Assembly (NCBI GenBank): GCA_001725945.1
Contig: LRMT01000291.1
Coordinates: forward strand, 1-40,191
Direction of reading: 5' to 3'
Source: Cupriavidus sp. UYMMa02A
Lineage (GTDB): Bacteria; Pseudomonadota; Gammaproteobacteria; Burkholderiales; Burkholderiaceae
DNA: 40,191 nt
A program made the translations under genes and the position numbers. Below are positions 7,737-16,546 of the stretch, piece after piece. The number at the start of each line of letters is the position of its first letter. Position 1 is the stretch's first letter. The notes beneath the pieces are model-generated. The model did not search any database. It was not told the origin of the DNA and saw only the letters and a program-made list of their open reading frames with translations.

Positions 7737-8612
7737 TCAGGACTTTCGCGGCGGCAGCGGGATGCGTTCGGTTTCGCCGGGAACGTGCGGGAACTGGTCG
7801 TCTTCCCAGCGCTGCGACGCGGCTTCGATGGCCTCTTTGCTGCTGGCCACGAAATTCCAGAAGATGAAGCGCCGGCCGTCGGTCGGATCCCCTCCGAGCA
7901 ACATCACACGCGACGGCGCAGTGGCCGTCAGCGTCACCGCCTGACCGGGCGTCAGTACGACGAGGTGTTCGGCTGGCAAGGTTTCGCCGTCGAGCGCGAT
8001 GCTGCCGTCGACGGGGTAGATGCCGCGCTCGGCATGCTCAGCCGGAATCTCGATGCTCGCGCCGGCTTCCAGTTCGATCGCCACGTACAGCGTGCGGCTG
8101 AATACCTGGACCGGTGAAGTCTTGCCGAAGGCATCTCCCGCAATCACGGTCATGCGCACGCCGGGCTGCTCAATCTTCGGCAGCGTGGCACCCGGATGAT
8201 GGAAAAACGACGGCTGGACCGTTTCATGATCCTTGGGCAGCGCCACCCAGGTCTGGATGCCATGCAGCCGCGCGCCGGCTTCGCGCGCGGACTCGGGCGA
8301 GCGCTCGGAATGGACGATGCCGTTGCCGGCCGTCATCCAGTTGACGTCGCCGGGCCGGATCACCTGCTCGCTGCCGAGGCTGTCGCGGTGCGTGATCTCG
8401 CCCTCGAACAGATAGGTGACCGTGGCCAGCCCGATATGCGGATGCGGACGCACATCGGCGCCCTGCCCTGGCGGCATCGCCACCGGGCCCATGTGATCGA
8501 AGAAGATGAAAGGGCCGACGGTCTGGGTCGCGGCTGCTGGCAGCAGGCGGCGCACGGTGAAATCGCCCAGGTCCCGCACATGGGGCTTGAGCAAGTGTTC
8601 GATGGCAGACAT
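7737..8612 (-). CDS. Pirin family protein
   Basis: A 291-residue intact bicupin of the pirin family. The N-terminal cupin shows the metal-binding residues in RPHPHIGLATVTYLFEG and the later GNGIVHSERSP (His-x-Glu), which together give the three-His/one-Glu site. The C-terminal domain (IELEAGASIEIPAEHAERG, LLGGDPTDGRRFIFWNF) is typical. Some pirins cleave quercetin or act as redox-sensitive co-regulators; substrate and role cannot be read from the sequence. ATG 8612 is preceded on the minus strand by GGAGG (about 8616-8620), a good ribosome site. It is divergent from rpoH and stands alone. Confidence 0.85.
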   Translation of the reverse strand: MSAIEHLLKPHVRDLGDFTVRRLLPAAATQTVGPFIFFDHMGPVAMPPGQGADVRPHPHIGLATVTYLFEGEITHRDSLGSEQVIRPGDVNWMTAGNGIVHSERSPESAREAGARLHGIQTWVALPKDHETVQPSFFHHPGATLPKIEQPGVRMTVIAGDAFGKTSPVQVFSRTLYVAIELEAGASIEIPAEHAERGIYPVDGSIALDGETLPAEHLVVLTPGQAVTLTATAPSRVMLLGGDPTDGRRFIFWNFVASSKEAIEAASQRWEDDQFPHVPGETERIPLPPRKS

Positions 8613-8960
8613 AAGTCCTCCGGATTCGTGGGGAAGGCTTTATTGAGGTAATGGCGGTGCTCGCGCCAGCACTGTCAGTGTAGCGGCTAGCGCAACACAG
8701 TATCCCGATACGCGGTGCGAACCGAGGCGTGCTGAAAGCCTCTAACCCACAGTATCCGGAATGCCGATATGCAGTATAAGTTCCTCGATGAGAATGAAGG
8801 CTATCAAAATACAGATGACAATCATCAGGAACTATCGATGCGCCAAGGACTCTAATTAGCACTCACCCGGCTTGAGTGCTAAGATGTGTTGCAAAGCCGT
8901 GCCCTCCCCTCGGGAGTGCGCGCCGGCAACTGAACCGCCGGATGCGAAAGGAGCTACTGA
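8613..8960. other. Divergent intergenic region, pirin / rpoH
   Basis: This 348-bp gap is lower in GC than its flanks, especially 8750-8860. It holds the CIRCE operator (separate entry), a 10-bp direct repeat CACAGTATCC at 8696-8705 and 8748-8757 of unknown meaning, and the rpoH ribosome site. A possible sigma-70 promoter lies within CIRCE (TTAGCA 8856-8861, 18 bp, TAAGAT 8880-8885); I hold that loosely. I see no gene in it. Confidence 0.6.
8856..8882 (+). promoter_or_regulatory. CIRCE operator (HrcA site) upstream of rpoH
   Basis: TTAGCACTC, nine bases, GAGTGCTAA: both arms match the CIRCE consensus exactly and the spacer is the canonical 9. CIRCE is bound by the heat-shock repressor HrcA, usually ahead of groESL or dnaK/grpE operons. 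Here it is 78 bp upstream of the rpoH start, with no chaperone gene nearby, so it should place sigma-32 synthesis under HrcA. Confidence 0.93.
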
Positions 8961-9890
8961 GTGAACGCAGTCTTGTCTGCCGACCAAACCCTGACGAACA
9001 GCCGTCTGCCGACGGCGCCCAAGCAGGCTGGAAGCTTTGCATTGACCTTCCCGGCCACCGTGGGCAACCTGGAAAGCTACATCCAGGCGATCCATCGCAT
9101 TCCCCTGCTGACTGCAGAGGAAGAGCAACGCCTCGCGCGCGAACTGCGCGACCATGATTCCGTTGATGCCGCACGCCAGCTGGTGATGTCCCACCTGCGG
9201 CTGGTGGTGTCGATCGCACGCCAGTACCTCGGCTACGGCCTGCCGCACGCCGACCTGATCCAGGAAGGCAATATCGGGCTCATGAAGGCCGTCAAGCGCT
9301 TCGACCCGGACCAGGGCGTTCGCCTGGTGTCGTATGCGATGCACTGGATCAAGGCTGAGATCCACGAGTACGTGCTGAAGAACTGGCGCATGGTCAAGGT
9401 GGCGACCACCAAGGCCCAGCGCAAGCTGTTCTTCAACCTGCGCAGCCGCAAGCAGGGCTCCCATACCTTCACGCCGGAGCAGATCGAAGCCGTTGCGCGC
9501 GATCTCAACGTCAAGCCGGAAGAAGTGATGGAGATGGAAACCCGCCTGTCGGGCGGCGATCTCGCGCTCGAAGGGCAGATCGATGATGGCGAGGAAGAAT
9601 TCGCGCCGATCGCCTATCTGGCGGATAACCACAACGAGCCGACGCGGGTGCTGGAAGCCAAGCGCAACGACCGCATGCAGGTCGAAGGACTCGAAGAGGC
9701 GCTGGCGCGGCTGGACGAGCGCAGCCGCCGCATCATCGAGGCGCGCTGGCTGCATGTCGAGGACGACGGCTCGGGCGGCGCCACGCTGCATGAACTGGCC
9801 GATGAATTCGGCGTGTCGGCCGAACGGATTCGGCAGATCGAGGTGGCGGCGATGAAGAAGATGAAGGGGGCGTTGCAGGCGTTTGCCTGA
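8961..9890 (+). CDS. rpoH: RNA polymerase heat-shock sigma factor RpoH (sigma-32)
   Basis: A 309-residue intact alternative sigma factor that directs RNA polymerase to heat-shock promoters. GTG 8961 is supported by AAAGGAG at 8946-8952. Region 2 shows ESYIQAIHRIPLLTAEEE, ARQYLGYGLPHADLIQEGNIGLMKAVKRFDP and SYAMHWIKAEIHEYVLKNWRMVK. The RpoH box QRKLFFNLR follows, which separates it from RpoD/RpoS. Region 4 has LDERSRRIIEARW and the helix-turn-helix TLHELADEFGVSAERIRQIE. A perfect CIRCE element lies upstream and a strong terminator 30 bp downstream, so it is a single-gene unit. Control by HrcA at the DNA level would add to the usual post-transcriptional control of this factor. Confidence 0.96.
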   Translation: MNAVLSADQTLTNSRLPTAPKQAGSFALTFPATVGNLESYIQAIHRIPLLTAEEEQRLARELRDHDSVDAARQLVMSHLRLVVSIARQYLGYGLPHADLIQEGNIGLMKAVKRFDPDQGVRLVSYAMHWIKAEIHEYVLKNWRMVKVATTKAQRKLFFNLRSRKQGSHTFTPEQIEAVARDLNVKPEEVMEMETRLSGGDLALEGQIDDGEEEFAPIAYLADNHNEPTRVLEAKRNDRMQVEGLEEALARLDERSRRIIEARWLHVEDDGSGGATLHELADEFGVSAERIRQIEVAAMKKMKGALQAFA

Positions 9891-9919
9891 TCGCTCGGCG
9901 CTCCGCAGGCGCAATGCAA

Positions 9920-9948
9920 AAGGCCGGTTCACTGGACCGGCCTTTTTT
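9920..9948. terminator. Intrinsic terminator, rpoH / sco
   Basis: AAGGCCGGT (9920-9928), a 7-base loop, and ACCGGCCTT (9936-9944) form a perfect 9-bp stem with six T residues at 9943-9948. A run of A precedes it, so it can work on both strands. It separates rpoH from the convergent sco gene. Confidence 0.9.
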
Positions 9949-9962
9949 CATTGTGCCGTCTT

Positions 9963-10582
9963 TCAGGAGAGCAGCTGCTTGATATCGTGGGCGATCGGCT
10001 CCGGCCCTTGACCGTGGCGGATGAACAAGCGCAAACGCCCCTCGGTATCGAACACGTAGCTGCCTGCGGAGTGATCCATCGTGTAGTTCTGAGGCGATGT
10101 ACCGGGTACCTTCGCGTAATACACCTTGAAGTCCTTCGCCAGCTTCTGCAACGCAGCATCATCCGCCGGCCGCATGCCAAGGAAGCGCGGATCAAACGCC
10201 GGTACATACTGCGCCAGCAGCGCCTGCGTATCGCGTTCCGGATCGATCGTGACGAACAGCACCTGCACCTTGTCAGCGTCCGGGCCAAGCTGCTCCATCA
10301 CGCCCTTCAGTTCCGCCATGGTGGTCGGACAGACATCCGGGCAATGCGTGTAGCCGAAGAACATCACCACGACCTTGCCCTTGAAATCCGAAATGGTCCG
10401 GACTTTGCCGTTGTGGTCCGTCAGGGAGAAATCCTTGCCGAAGTCCGCGCCGCCGCTGATGTCGACGTTACGGAACGAGGCTTCTGCTGGCCGCAGGCGG
10501 CGAGCGCGAGTGCGAGGAATGCCAGCGCGGCAAAGCGGCGGAATGAGGCAAAGAGCCCCTGGGATTGGCTTGGCTTGGACAT
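9963..10582 (-). CDS. sco: SCO1/SenC copper chaperone, one frameshift
   Basis: Membrane-anchored thioredoxin-fold protein that delivers copper to the CuA site of cytochrome c oxidase. Start ATG 10582 gives MSKPSQSQGLFASF, then a hydrophobic stretch ending ALALAACG, a lipoprotein signal with the lipobox LAAC. The frame breaks near 10479 (one base lost, restoring FRNVDISGGADFGKDFSL). The catalytic segment is GYTHCPDVCPTTMAEL (CxxxC), and the distal copper His is in YTMDHSAGSYVFD. The expected length is about 206 residues. It is the last gene of the SURF1 - SCO-like - ctaA - ctaB - sco series, all on the minus strand and all serving the oxidase. Confidence 0.9.
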
Positions 10583-10717
10583 GCGAGATCGAAGGTCAGG
10601 GGTTGCGGGCGAATCGACAGCACCGCGATGGCGAGGGCAGCACACAGTATCGCCCATCCGTGCCCTGCGCCACTGCGGCCGCGACAAGATGTCGCAGGCC
10701 GCGATCGTCCGGGCCGC

Positions 10718-11652
10718 TCAGGCCTGCGGCACGAACTTGAAATAGTGATCGACCAGCAGGGCCGCGAACAGCAGCGACAGGTACAGGATCGAGAAACGGA
10801 AGGCGCGTTGGGCGAGCTGGTCCGAGTAGTTGCGGTACATCGTCCATGAGTACTTCAGGAACCAGCGCCCAGCACTAGCGCGCTGGCCAGGTAGATGTAG
10901 CCGCTCATGCCGTAGACAAACGGCAGCAGCGTCGCGGCGATCATGACCAGCGTGTACAGCAGGATGTTGAGCAGCGTGTACTTTTCGCCGTGCGTGATCG
11001 GCAGCATCGGCAGCCCGGACTTGGCGTAGTCGGCGCGGCGGTACAGCGCCAGTGCCCAGAAGTGCGGCGGCGTCCAGGTGAAGATGATCAGCACCAGGAA
11101 CCAGGCTTCGGCGGGCACATCGTTGGCCACGGCCGCCCAGCCCAGCGCCGGCGGCATGGCGCCCGACAGGCCGCCGATGACGATGTTCTGCGGCGTGGCT
11201 GGCTTGAGCAGGATGGTGTAGACAACGGCGTAGCCGAGGAACGTGGCGAAGGTCAGCCACATCGTCAGGTCATTGGCGAACACATGCAGCAGCCACATGC
11301 CTGCGCCACCGAGCACGGCTGAGAAGATCAGCGTCTGCGTGGTGGTGATCTCGCCAGTGGCAGACGGGCGCCAGGCCGTGCGGCGCATCAGCGCGTCGAT
11401 CTTCTGTTCGACCAGGCAATTGATCGCGAATGCGGCCCCGGCCAGCAGCCAGATGCCCGCGCCGCCGCCGATCAGCACGCGCCACGGCACCATGCCTGGC
11501 GTGGCCAGGAACATGCCGATGATCGCGCAGAACACCGCGAGCTGCGTCACGCGCGGCTTGGTCAGGGCGGCATATTGGCGGACCAGGTGACGGGCCCGGC
11601 CCACGGGATGGGGGTGTGTTGCGGTTACCACGGGAGGGAGTTTGTCTTTCAT
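10718..11652 (-). CDS. ctaB: Protoheme IX farnesyltransferase (heme O synthase), one frameshift
   Basis: Polytopic UbiA-family prenyltransferase that adds a farnesyl group to heme B, the first step to heme A. Visible: the first Asp-rich motif region NCLVEQKIDALMRRTAWRP, the TPQNIVIGGLSGAMPPALGW motif, FTWTPPHFWALALYRRADYA, and LPITHGEKYT with the second motif. About eight membrane segments are present. A base is missing near 10866, after LASALVLGA; the other frame finishes FLKYSWTMYRNYSDQLAQ and ends FKFVPQA. Its ATG (11652) overlaps the ctaA stop as ATGA, implying translational coupling. Normal family length is about 300 residues. Confidence 0.92.
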
Positions 11653-12750
11653 GTGGCGCGAGCGGCAGTCGGCACGCTGGAGCCAGCGCCGGCGGGTCGG
11701 TCGCGAGCCCTATATTGTAGTTGAGACGCACCAGCAGCAGCAGGAGCACCGCAGCGCCGCCATTGTGGGCGACGGCAGCGACCAGCGGCCAGTCCAGCAC
11801 GATGTTCGACAGCCCGGTCGCAAGCTGCAGTGCGAGTACAGCCAGCAGCCAGCGCGATGCGCCGCCCAGCCCTTCCAGCCGGCGTGCCCACAGGCCGAAC
11901 CACGCCAGGTAGCCCAGCACGACCACGGCAAAGCAGCGATGCACCCAGTGGATCGCCACCAGCGCCGCGTGCGGGATGTAATCGCCGTCAGCGGTCATGC
12001 CGAGCTGGCGCCACAGCGTGAAGCCGTGCGCGAAGTCCATCTCGGGCACCAGCTGGCCGTTGCATAGCGGGAAGTCCGTGCAAGCCATTACCGCGTAGTT
12101 GGTGCTGACCCATCCGCCCAGGAAGATCTGGATCACCAGCAACAGCAGCGCCAGGCGCGCGGGCCAGCGCAGCGCTCCCGCCTGCGGTGCGACCGGATGC
12201 GGCGGGTCATTGCGCGAGCCGAGCCAGATCAGCGCCGCCAGCAAGCTCATGCCGAGCAGCAGGTGCGTCACGACGATGACCGGCTGCAGCTTCATTGTCA
12301 CCGTGAAGGCGCCGAACGCGCCCTGCACGCACACCAGCAGCAGCACGCCGGTAGCAAACCACGGCGACTGCTTCAGTTCCTTGCGCTTGACCCACGCCAG
12401 CACCATCAGCGTGATGATCAGCACGCCCACGGCCATGGCGAAATAGCGATGGATCATCTCGATCCAGGCCTTGGCGAGCGTCACTGGCCCGCTCGGCAGC
12501 GCGGTCTCGGCGGCATGGATCGGCTCCATGGCCGAATGCGGGTTGGAGTGCCCGTAGCAGCCCGGCCAGTCCGGCAGCCCAGGCCGGAATCGGTCAGCCG
12601 CGTGAAGCTGCCGAACATGATCAGGTCCAGCGTCAGGAACGCGGTGATCCACACCAGCTTGCGGTACTTGTTGCGGTCGCCGCGGACCAGCACGTACGAG
12701 ATCGGGAACAGCGCGATCAGGACGCCGATGATGGCAAGTTGAAGCAGCAT
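11649..12750 (-). CDS. ctaA: Heme A synthase CtaA (COX15 family), frameshifts
   Basis: Membrane monooxygenase that oxidises the C8 methyl of heme O to heme A. Start ATG 12750: MLLQLAIIGVLIALFPISYV. The first periplasmic motif FGSFTRLTDSGLGC is followed by a break near 12576 (one C lost) and continues PDWPGCYGHSNP, then AWIEMIHRYFAMAVGV with a heme-ligand His, TMKLQPVIVVTHLLLG, and the second half CTDFPLCNGQLVPEMDF, AIHWVHRCFAVVVLGY and AHNGGAAVLLLLLVRLNYN. A second break near 11700 is likely, because only a shifted frame ends neatly at TGA 11649 overlapping the ctaB start. Eight membrane segments in two homologous halves, as in the family. Confidence 0.9.
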
Positions 12751-12762
12751 GCGTGTCGTTCC

Positions 12763-13419
12763 TCAGCCGATGCGGGAGACTCGCAGCAGCTTCTTGAGGT
12801 CGCCGCTCATCTTCTTCGGGTCGGGGTCTTTCGGGAAGCGCATCATCAGGTTGCCAAGCGGATCGACGAGGAAGATGGTGTCTTCGATACGGCTGCCGTC
12901 GGCCGCTGGCAGCCACTGGCGTGCCACGTCAGGCGCCATGCGCAGAAAGCGCACGCCGGCGTAAGGCTCGTTGTAGGCCGCGCTCAGGCGTTCGTCGATG
13001 GCGCCTTCGTCCGTGACCAGCCAGACCGGCACGATGCGCTCACGGTCCTGGCCCTGGCCCGCGCGGATCTGGCGGATCGTGAAGAGTTTTTTCGCGCAGG
13101 CTTCGTCACAGGCCGACGGATCGGCCATCACCAGCAGCCATTTGCCGCGGAAGCTTTCCAGCGGCACGGCCTCGGCGCGCTCGTTGCCGACGCGCACGGG
13201 CGGCATCGGGCGCTGCGGGTCGATCAGCGCGCCGTAGTTGGTGGCGCCCCCGGTCGGCTTGAAGACGTAGAAGGTCAGGTAGGAGGCGATCACCGGCGAC
13301 GCGCAGACCAGCAACAGCATCAGCATCTGGAAGCGGCCGCGGCGCGTGCGGGCGTCGATGCGCGGATCCGGCGGGGATGCCGTGCCAGCCGGGGCCGGGG
13401 CGGAGTCTTGATGTGGCAT
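12763..13419 (-). CDS. SCO-like membrane-anchored protein of the oxidase cluster
   Basis: A 218-residue intact protein. It starts MPHQDSAPAPAGTASPPDP, a soluble N-terminal tail, followed by one hydrophobic anchor (RFQMLMLLLVCASPVIASYL) and a soluble domain. That domain looks thioredoxin-like: WLLVMADPSACDEACAKKLF carries a CxxxC pair at the same place as SCO proteins, and IFLVDPLGNLMMRFPKDPDP matches the SCO-like back half. The typical SCO distal His is not obvious. It lies between SURF1 and ctaA, 12 bp upstream of ctaA, so a role in oxidase assembly (thiol reduction or copper handling) is a fair inference, though unproven. Similar proteins are usually called hypothetical membrane protein. 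Confidence 0.75.
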   Translation of the reverse strand: MPHQDSAPAPAGTASPPDPRIDARTRRGRFQMLMLLLVCASPVIASYLTFYVFKPTGGATNYGALIDPQRPMPPVRVGNERAEAVPLESFRGKWLLVMADPSACDEACAKKLFTIRQIRAGQGQDRERIVPVWLVTDEGAIDERLSAAYNEPYAGVRFLRMAPDVARQWLPAADGSRIEDTIFLVDPLGNLMMRFPKDPDPKKMSGDLKKLLRVSRIG

Positions 13420-13502
13420 GCGTACGTCTGTCGTTCGTTTGTCGTGGCGCCCGCGCAGCGGCGCGCGCCTGCTATTCATGGCCCTTTCCCGTTTCGGGGC
13501 CG

Positions 13503-14258
13503 TCAGGGTGTTCCGGTTCCGGCAAGCCGGCGCGCACGGCGCCAGCCGAGCACGATCACCAGCACCAGCGTCAGCGCCGCCAGTCCGAACCACTGGAAGG
13601 CGTAGCCGTAGTGCCGGTCGGCTCCCAGGTCGGCTGGCGCCCAGTCGCGCGCGAGGCCGTCGCCGGTGTCGTTGCGCTGCTCGATCACAAGCGGCTGCAG
13701 CGCAACGCCAAGTTCCGCCGCATAGGCCGCCAGGTCGACGTTCTGGCGAATCCGGTTGCCGGCCTCGGCGCCGGCAGACTGGCCGAGGCTATAGACCTTG
13801 GGCACGGCCGCAAGTGCCGTACCTTCCACAGTCACCTCGCCTGCGGGCGTGGGGAATGGCGCAATGCGCGTGCGGTCCTGGGCATCGCGCGGCAACCAGC
13901 CGCGCAATACCAGCACACTGCGCGCAACGCCACCGTCACTATGGATCGTCAGCGGCGTCAGCACCAGGAAGCCGGCGCGGCTGTCGGTGCCATTGCCGTG
14001 GGGGCGATTATCCAACAAGACGGTCCGGTCCGCGTCAAAACGGCCAGTCACGCGCACGGTCCGGTCGGCCAGATTGCCCGAAGCGGGCGCCGTGGTCAGC
14101 GTCACCGGCGCCTGCGCGGCCAGTGCCTGGAGCCGTTCGGCGCGCGCAAGCTTCTCGTGCGCGCGGTTGAGCTGCCAGTTGCCGAGCGCGCAGGTCACAG
14201 CGATCACGACGGCGGCGGCAACGGCCGGCACGGGGCTAAGAGCCCGCCAGAACCTCAT
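13503..14258 (-). CDS. SURF1 family cytochrome oxidase assembly protein
   Basis: A 251-residue intact SURF1 protein, known to help insert heme A into subunit I. It starts at ATG 14258 (MRFWRALSPVPAV). It has the family plan: an N-terminal membrane helix (AAAVVIAVTCALGNWQLNRAHEK) with the conserved GxWQLxR, a periplasmic domain (VRVTGRFDADRTVLLDNR, LVLRGWLPRDAQDR, VYSLGQSAGAEAGNRIRQN) and a C-terminal helix ending in GWRRARR. RHYGYAFQWFGLAAL is the typical closing motif. It begins the minus-strand series running to sco and is divergent from the small gene at 14370. Confidence 0.92.
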   Translation of the reverse strand: MRFWRALSPVPAVAAAVVIAVTCALGNWQLNRAHEKLARAERLQALAAQAPVTLTTAPASGNLADRTVRVTGRFDADRTVLLDNRPHGNGTDSRAGFLVLTPLTIHSDGGVARSVLVLRGWLPRDAQDRTRIAPFPTPAGEVTVEGTALAAVPKVYSLGQSAGAEAGNRIRQNVDLAAYAAELGVALQPLVIEQRNDTGDGLARDWAPADLGADRHYGYAFQWFGLAALTLVLVIVLGWRRARRLAGTGTP

Positions 14259-14369
14259 CGGCTGACTCCTGCCTGCCCATACGTCGCGATGCCGCCGATG
14301 CGATAATGACACTTTCCGCCCACGAGCCCGCGGCACGTATCGCACGTATTGCGGCCAGCCTGCCCCGCC

Positions 14370-14579
14370 ATGCGCTTTGTCATCATCGTCGCCTTTCTCC
14401 TGATCATCGGCAGCCTGGCCTCGGCCCTGTTCTTCATGATGCGCGACCGTGGCCGCACGCCGAACATGATGCGCTCGCTGATGTTCCGCGTGGGCTTCTC
14501 GGTGGCGCTGTTCCTGTTCATCCTGTTCTCGCACTGGATGGGCTGGATCCACAGCACCGGCATCCGCATGAATCCGTAG
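14370..14579 (+). CDS. Small twin-transmembrane protein (DUF2909-like)
   Basis: A 69-residue protein with two membrane helices: MRFVIIVAFLLIIGSLASAL and VGFSVALFLFILFSHW. A short basic loop (RDRGRTPNMMRSLMFR) lies between them. I choose ATG 14370, since the conserved part begins there; the frame is open 21 bases further upstream. Such proteins recur in oxidase clusters of Burkholderiales and are presumed oxidase-associated, but no function is established. It is the only plus-strand gene within the oxidase region, convergent with ctaE across a strong terminator. Confidence 0.75.
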   Translation: MRFVIIVAFLLIIGSLASALFFMMRDRGRTPNMMRSLMFRVGFSVALFLFILFSHWMGWIHSTGIRMNP

Positions 14580-14608
14580 CAGACCCATATTCCGAAACCG
14601 CAAAAAAC

Positions 14609-14648
14609 AAGCGCCGCAGGCTGGTTCCCCTCCTGCGGCGCTTCTGTT
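14609..14648. terminator. Bidirectional terminator, DUF2909 / ctaE
   Basis: A 12-bp perfect stem, AAGCGCCGCAGG (14609-14620) with CCTGCGGCGCTT (14632-14643), 11-base loop. An A-run lies just to the left (14602-14607) and a T-rich end to the right, so it serves both convergent genes. Confidence 0.85.
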
Positions 14649-14704
14649 TTGTGGTCCCGCGGCGGAAGGCGCTTCAGGCCTTCGCGGGTACGACAAGTTG
14701 CTGC

Positions 14705-15564
14705 TTACAGCCAGTACACCACGACGTAGAGGCCCAGCCACACCACGTCAACGAAGTGCCAGTACCAGGCGGCGCCTTCGAACGCGAAGTGATGCTCGGG
14801 CGTGAAATGGCCCTTGAGCACGCGGATCAGCACCACGGTCAGCATGATCGCGCCCATGGTCACGTGGAAGCCGTGGAAGCCGGTCAGCAGGAAGAACGTT
14901 GAACCGTAGACGCCCGAGGTGAGCTTCAGGTTCAGTTCCGAGTAAGCGTGCATGTACTCGTACGCCTGCAGGCACATGAAGATCGCGCCCAGCAGGATGG
15001 TCAGTACCATGCCCTGGATCACCTGGCTGCGCTTGCCGGCCAGCAGCGCGTGGTGCGCCCAGGTCAGCGTCACGCCCGACATCAGCAGCAGCGCGGTGTT
15101 GATGGTCGGGATCGGCCACGGGCCCATGGTCTGGAAGGTTTCCACCACGCCGGCGGGGCCGGTGTTCGGCCATACGGCGGCGAAGTCGGGCCACAGGATC
15201 TTGTTGTCCAGGTCGCCCAGCCACGGCATCGCGATGGTGCGGGCGTAGAACAGCGCGCCGAAGAAGGCCGCGAAGAACATCACTTCGGAGAAGATGAACC
15301 ACCCCATCGACCAGCGGAACGACAGGTCGATGTTCTTGCCGTACAGGCCCCCTTCGGATTCACCGATGGCATCGCCGAACCAGCTCTTGAGCACGAACAG
15401 GAACCACAGCAGCCCAAAGCCGCACAGGTACGGCGCCCAATGCTGTCCGTTCACCCAGCCGGCGCGCCCGCGCCGGTCATCAGCAGGCCAACGCTTGCCG
15501 TGATCGGGTGGCGCGACGGTCCCGGTACGAAGTAGTACGGAGCGTTTGCGCGATTCGCACTCAT
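14705..15564 (-). CDS. ctaE: Cytochrome c oxidase subunit III, one frameshift
   Basis: Seven-helix core subunit of the heme-copper oxidase. Start ATG 15564 has GGAG on the minus strand about 10 bases upstream, and opens MSANRANAPYYFVPGPSRHP. One base is lost near 15463-15468 (GAGAAGW read as GAGAPAG then stop), and the next frame continues VNGQHWAPYLCGFGLLWFLF. Landmarks: RWSMGWFIFSEVMFFAAFFGALFYAR (split here for length: RWSMGWFIFSEV and FFAAFFGALFYAR), AYEYMHAYSE, LTGFHGFHVTMGA, and the ending GAAWYWHFVDVVWLGLY. The expected length is about 286 residues. It is the last gene of the ctaC-ctaD-ctaG-DUF2970-ctaE run. Confidence 0.94.
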
Positions 15565-15676
15565 TCTTTTATCTCCAGCTCAGAGTCTTGATTCAATCGT
15601 TATCGGCACATCCGGCTGCCTTGCCTCCCAGGCCGCCGGCGGCACTGCGTTTCTGTCTACCCTACTTCCTGCCCTG

Positions 15677-15901
15677 CTACGCCGCGGCCGAACTGACCAC
15701 GACGCGTACGATCGTAATGAGGATCGCGATAAACACCGCGGCCGCGATGACCCCGGCAATGACCACATGCACCGGGTTCAGCTTCGCCATGTCGCTCTCG
15801 TGCGCCGCGCCCTTGCGCAGGCCGATGAACGACCACAATACCGCGCGCATGGTCTGCGCAAACGACATCTTGCGCTTGACCGCGTCCTTCAATTCGTCCA
15901 C
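15677..15901 (-). CDS. DUF2970 small membrane protein
   Basis: A 74-residue intact protein: a cytoplasmic N-terminal part (MDELKDAVKRKMSFAQTMR, FIGLRKGAAHESDMAKL) and one membrane helix (VVIAGVIAAAVFIAILITIV) at the C-terminus. It matches the DUF2970 pattern found between ctaG and ctaE in Burkholderiales. Its start overlaps the ctaG stop by 13 bases, implying coupled translation. No function is established; oxidase assembly or stability is the contextual guess. Confidence 0.82.
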   Translation of the reverse strand: MDELKDAVKRKMSFAQTMRAVLWSFIGLRKGAAHESDMAKLNPVHVVIAGVIAAAVFIAILITIVRVVVSSAAA

Positions 15902-16529
15902 GGCATCTCCTTCGCCCCGCCCTCAGCCACCGTTGCCGGGCCGGCTGTCCAGCTCGCCCTGCGGCGCTGCGCTACCGGTGCACCCACCTCGAAGAAGGTG
16001 TACGACAACGTGATGTTCTTCACATCCTTCGGCAGCTTCGGGTCGATCACGAATACCACCGGCATCTCGCGCGCCTCCTTGGCCTTGAGCGTCTGCTGCT
16101 TGAAGCAGAAGCACTCGAGCTTCTTGAAGTACTCGGTCGCCTGCTTGGGCGCGTAGCTCGGGATCGCCTGCGCCGAGATGTCGCGCGGCTGTCCGTTGGC
16201 CACCTCGTAGACGATCGTCGCCATCTCGCCAGGATGCACTTCCATGCTGTTCTTCACCGGCCGGAACGCAAACGGACCGCGCGCGTCGAATCGAACTCCA
16301 CCGTGACGGTGCGGCTCGTGTCGACCTGCGTATTCTTGAGCGAGCCGCCGTACAGCTCGCGCGTGGTCACCACGTTCAGCCCGGTCAGGTCGCAGATCTT
16401 CTTGTACAGCGGCACCAGCGCGTAGCCAAAGCCGAACATCACGCCGACGATCACCACCAGCCGCAGCATCATGCCGCGGTTGAACCGCTTGTCGGCTTCC
16501 CGCCCCTGCCCCTGCTGATCCACGCTCAT
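15889..16529 (-). CDS. ctaG: Cytochrome c oxidase assembly protein CtaG (Cox11), one frameshift
   Basis: Copper chaperone for the CuB site of subunit I. It starts at ATG 16529 (MSVDQQGQGREADKRFNRG), followed by one membrane helix (LVVIVGVMFGFGYALVPLYK) and the conserved CDLTGLN. After VEFDSTRA the frame breaks near 16275 (one base lost), then continues GPFAFRPVKNSMEVHPGE. The copper-binding segment is KKLECFCFKQQTL (CFCF), and the domain ends with VFVIDPKLPKDVKNITLSYTFF. The total of about 213 residues is normal. Its last bases overlap DUF2970. Confidence 0.93.
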
Positions 16530-16546
16530 CCCGCTACCCCGCAGCT

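Noticed and set aside
8696..8757. 10-bp direct repeat CACAGTATCC upstream of rpoH as a regulator site
   Set aside because: Only two copies 52 bp apart, no dyad symmetry, no known consensus; left as a note within the intergenic entry.
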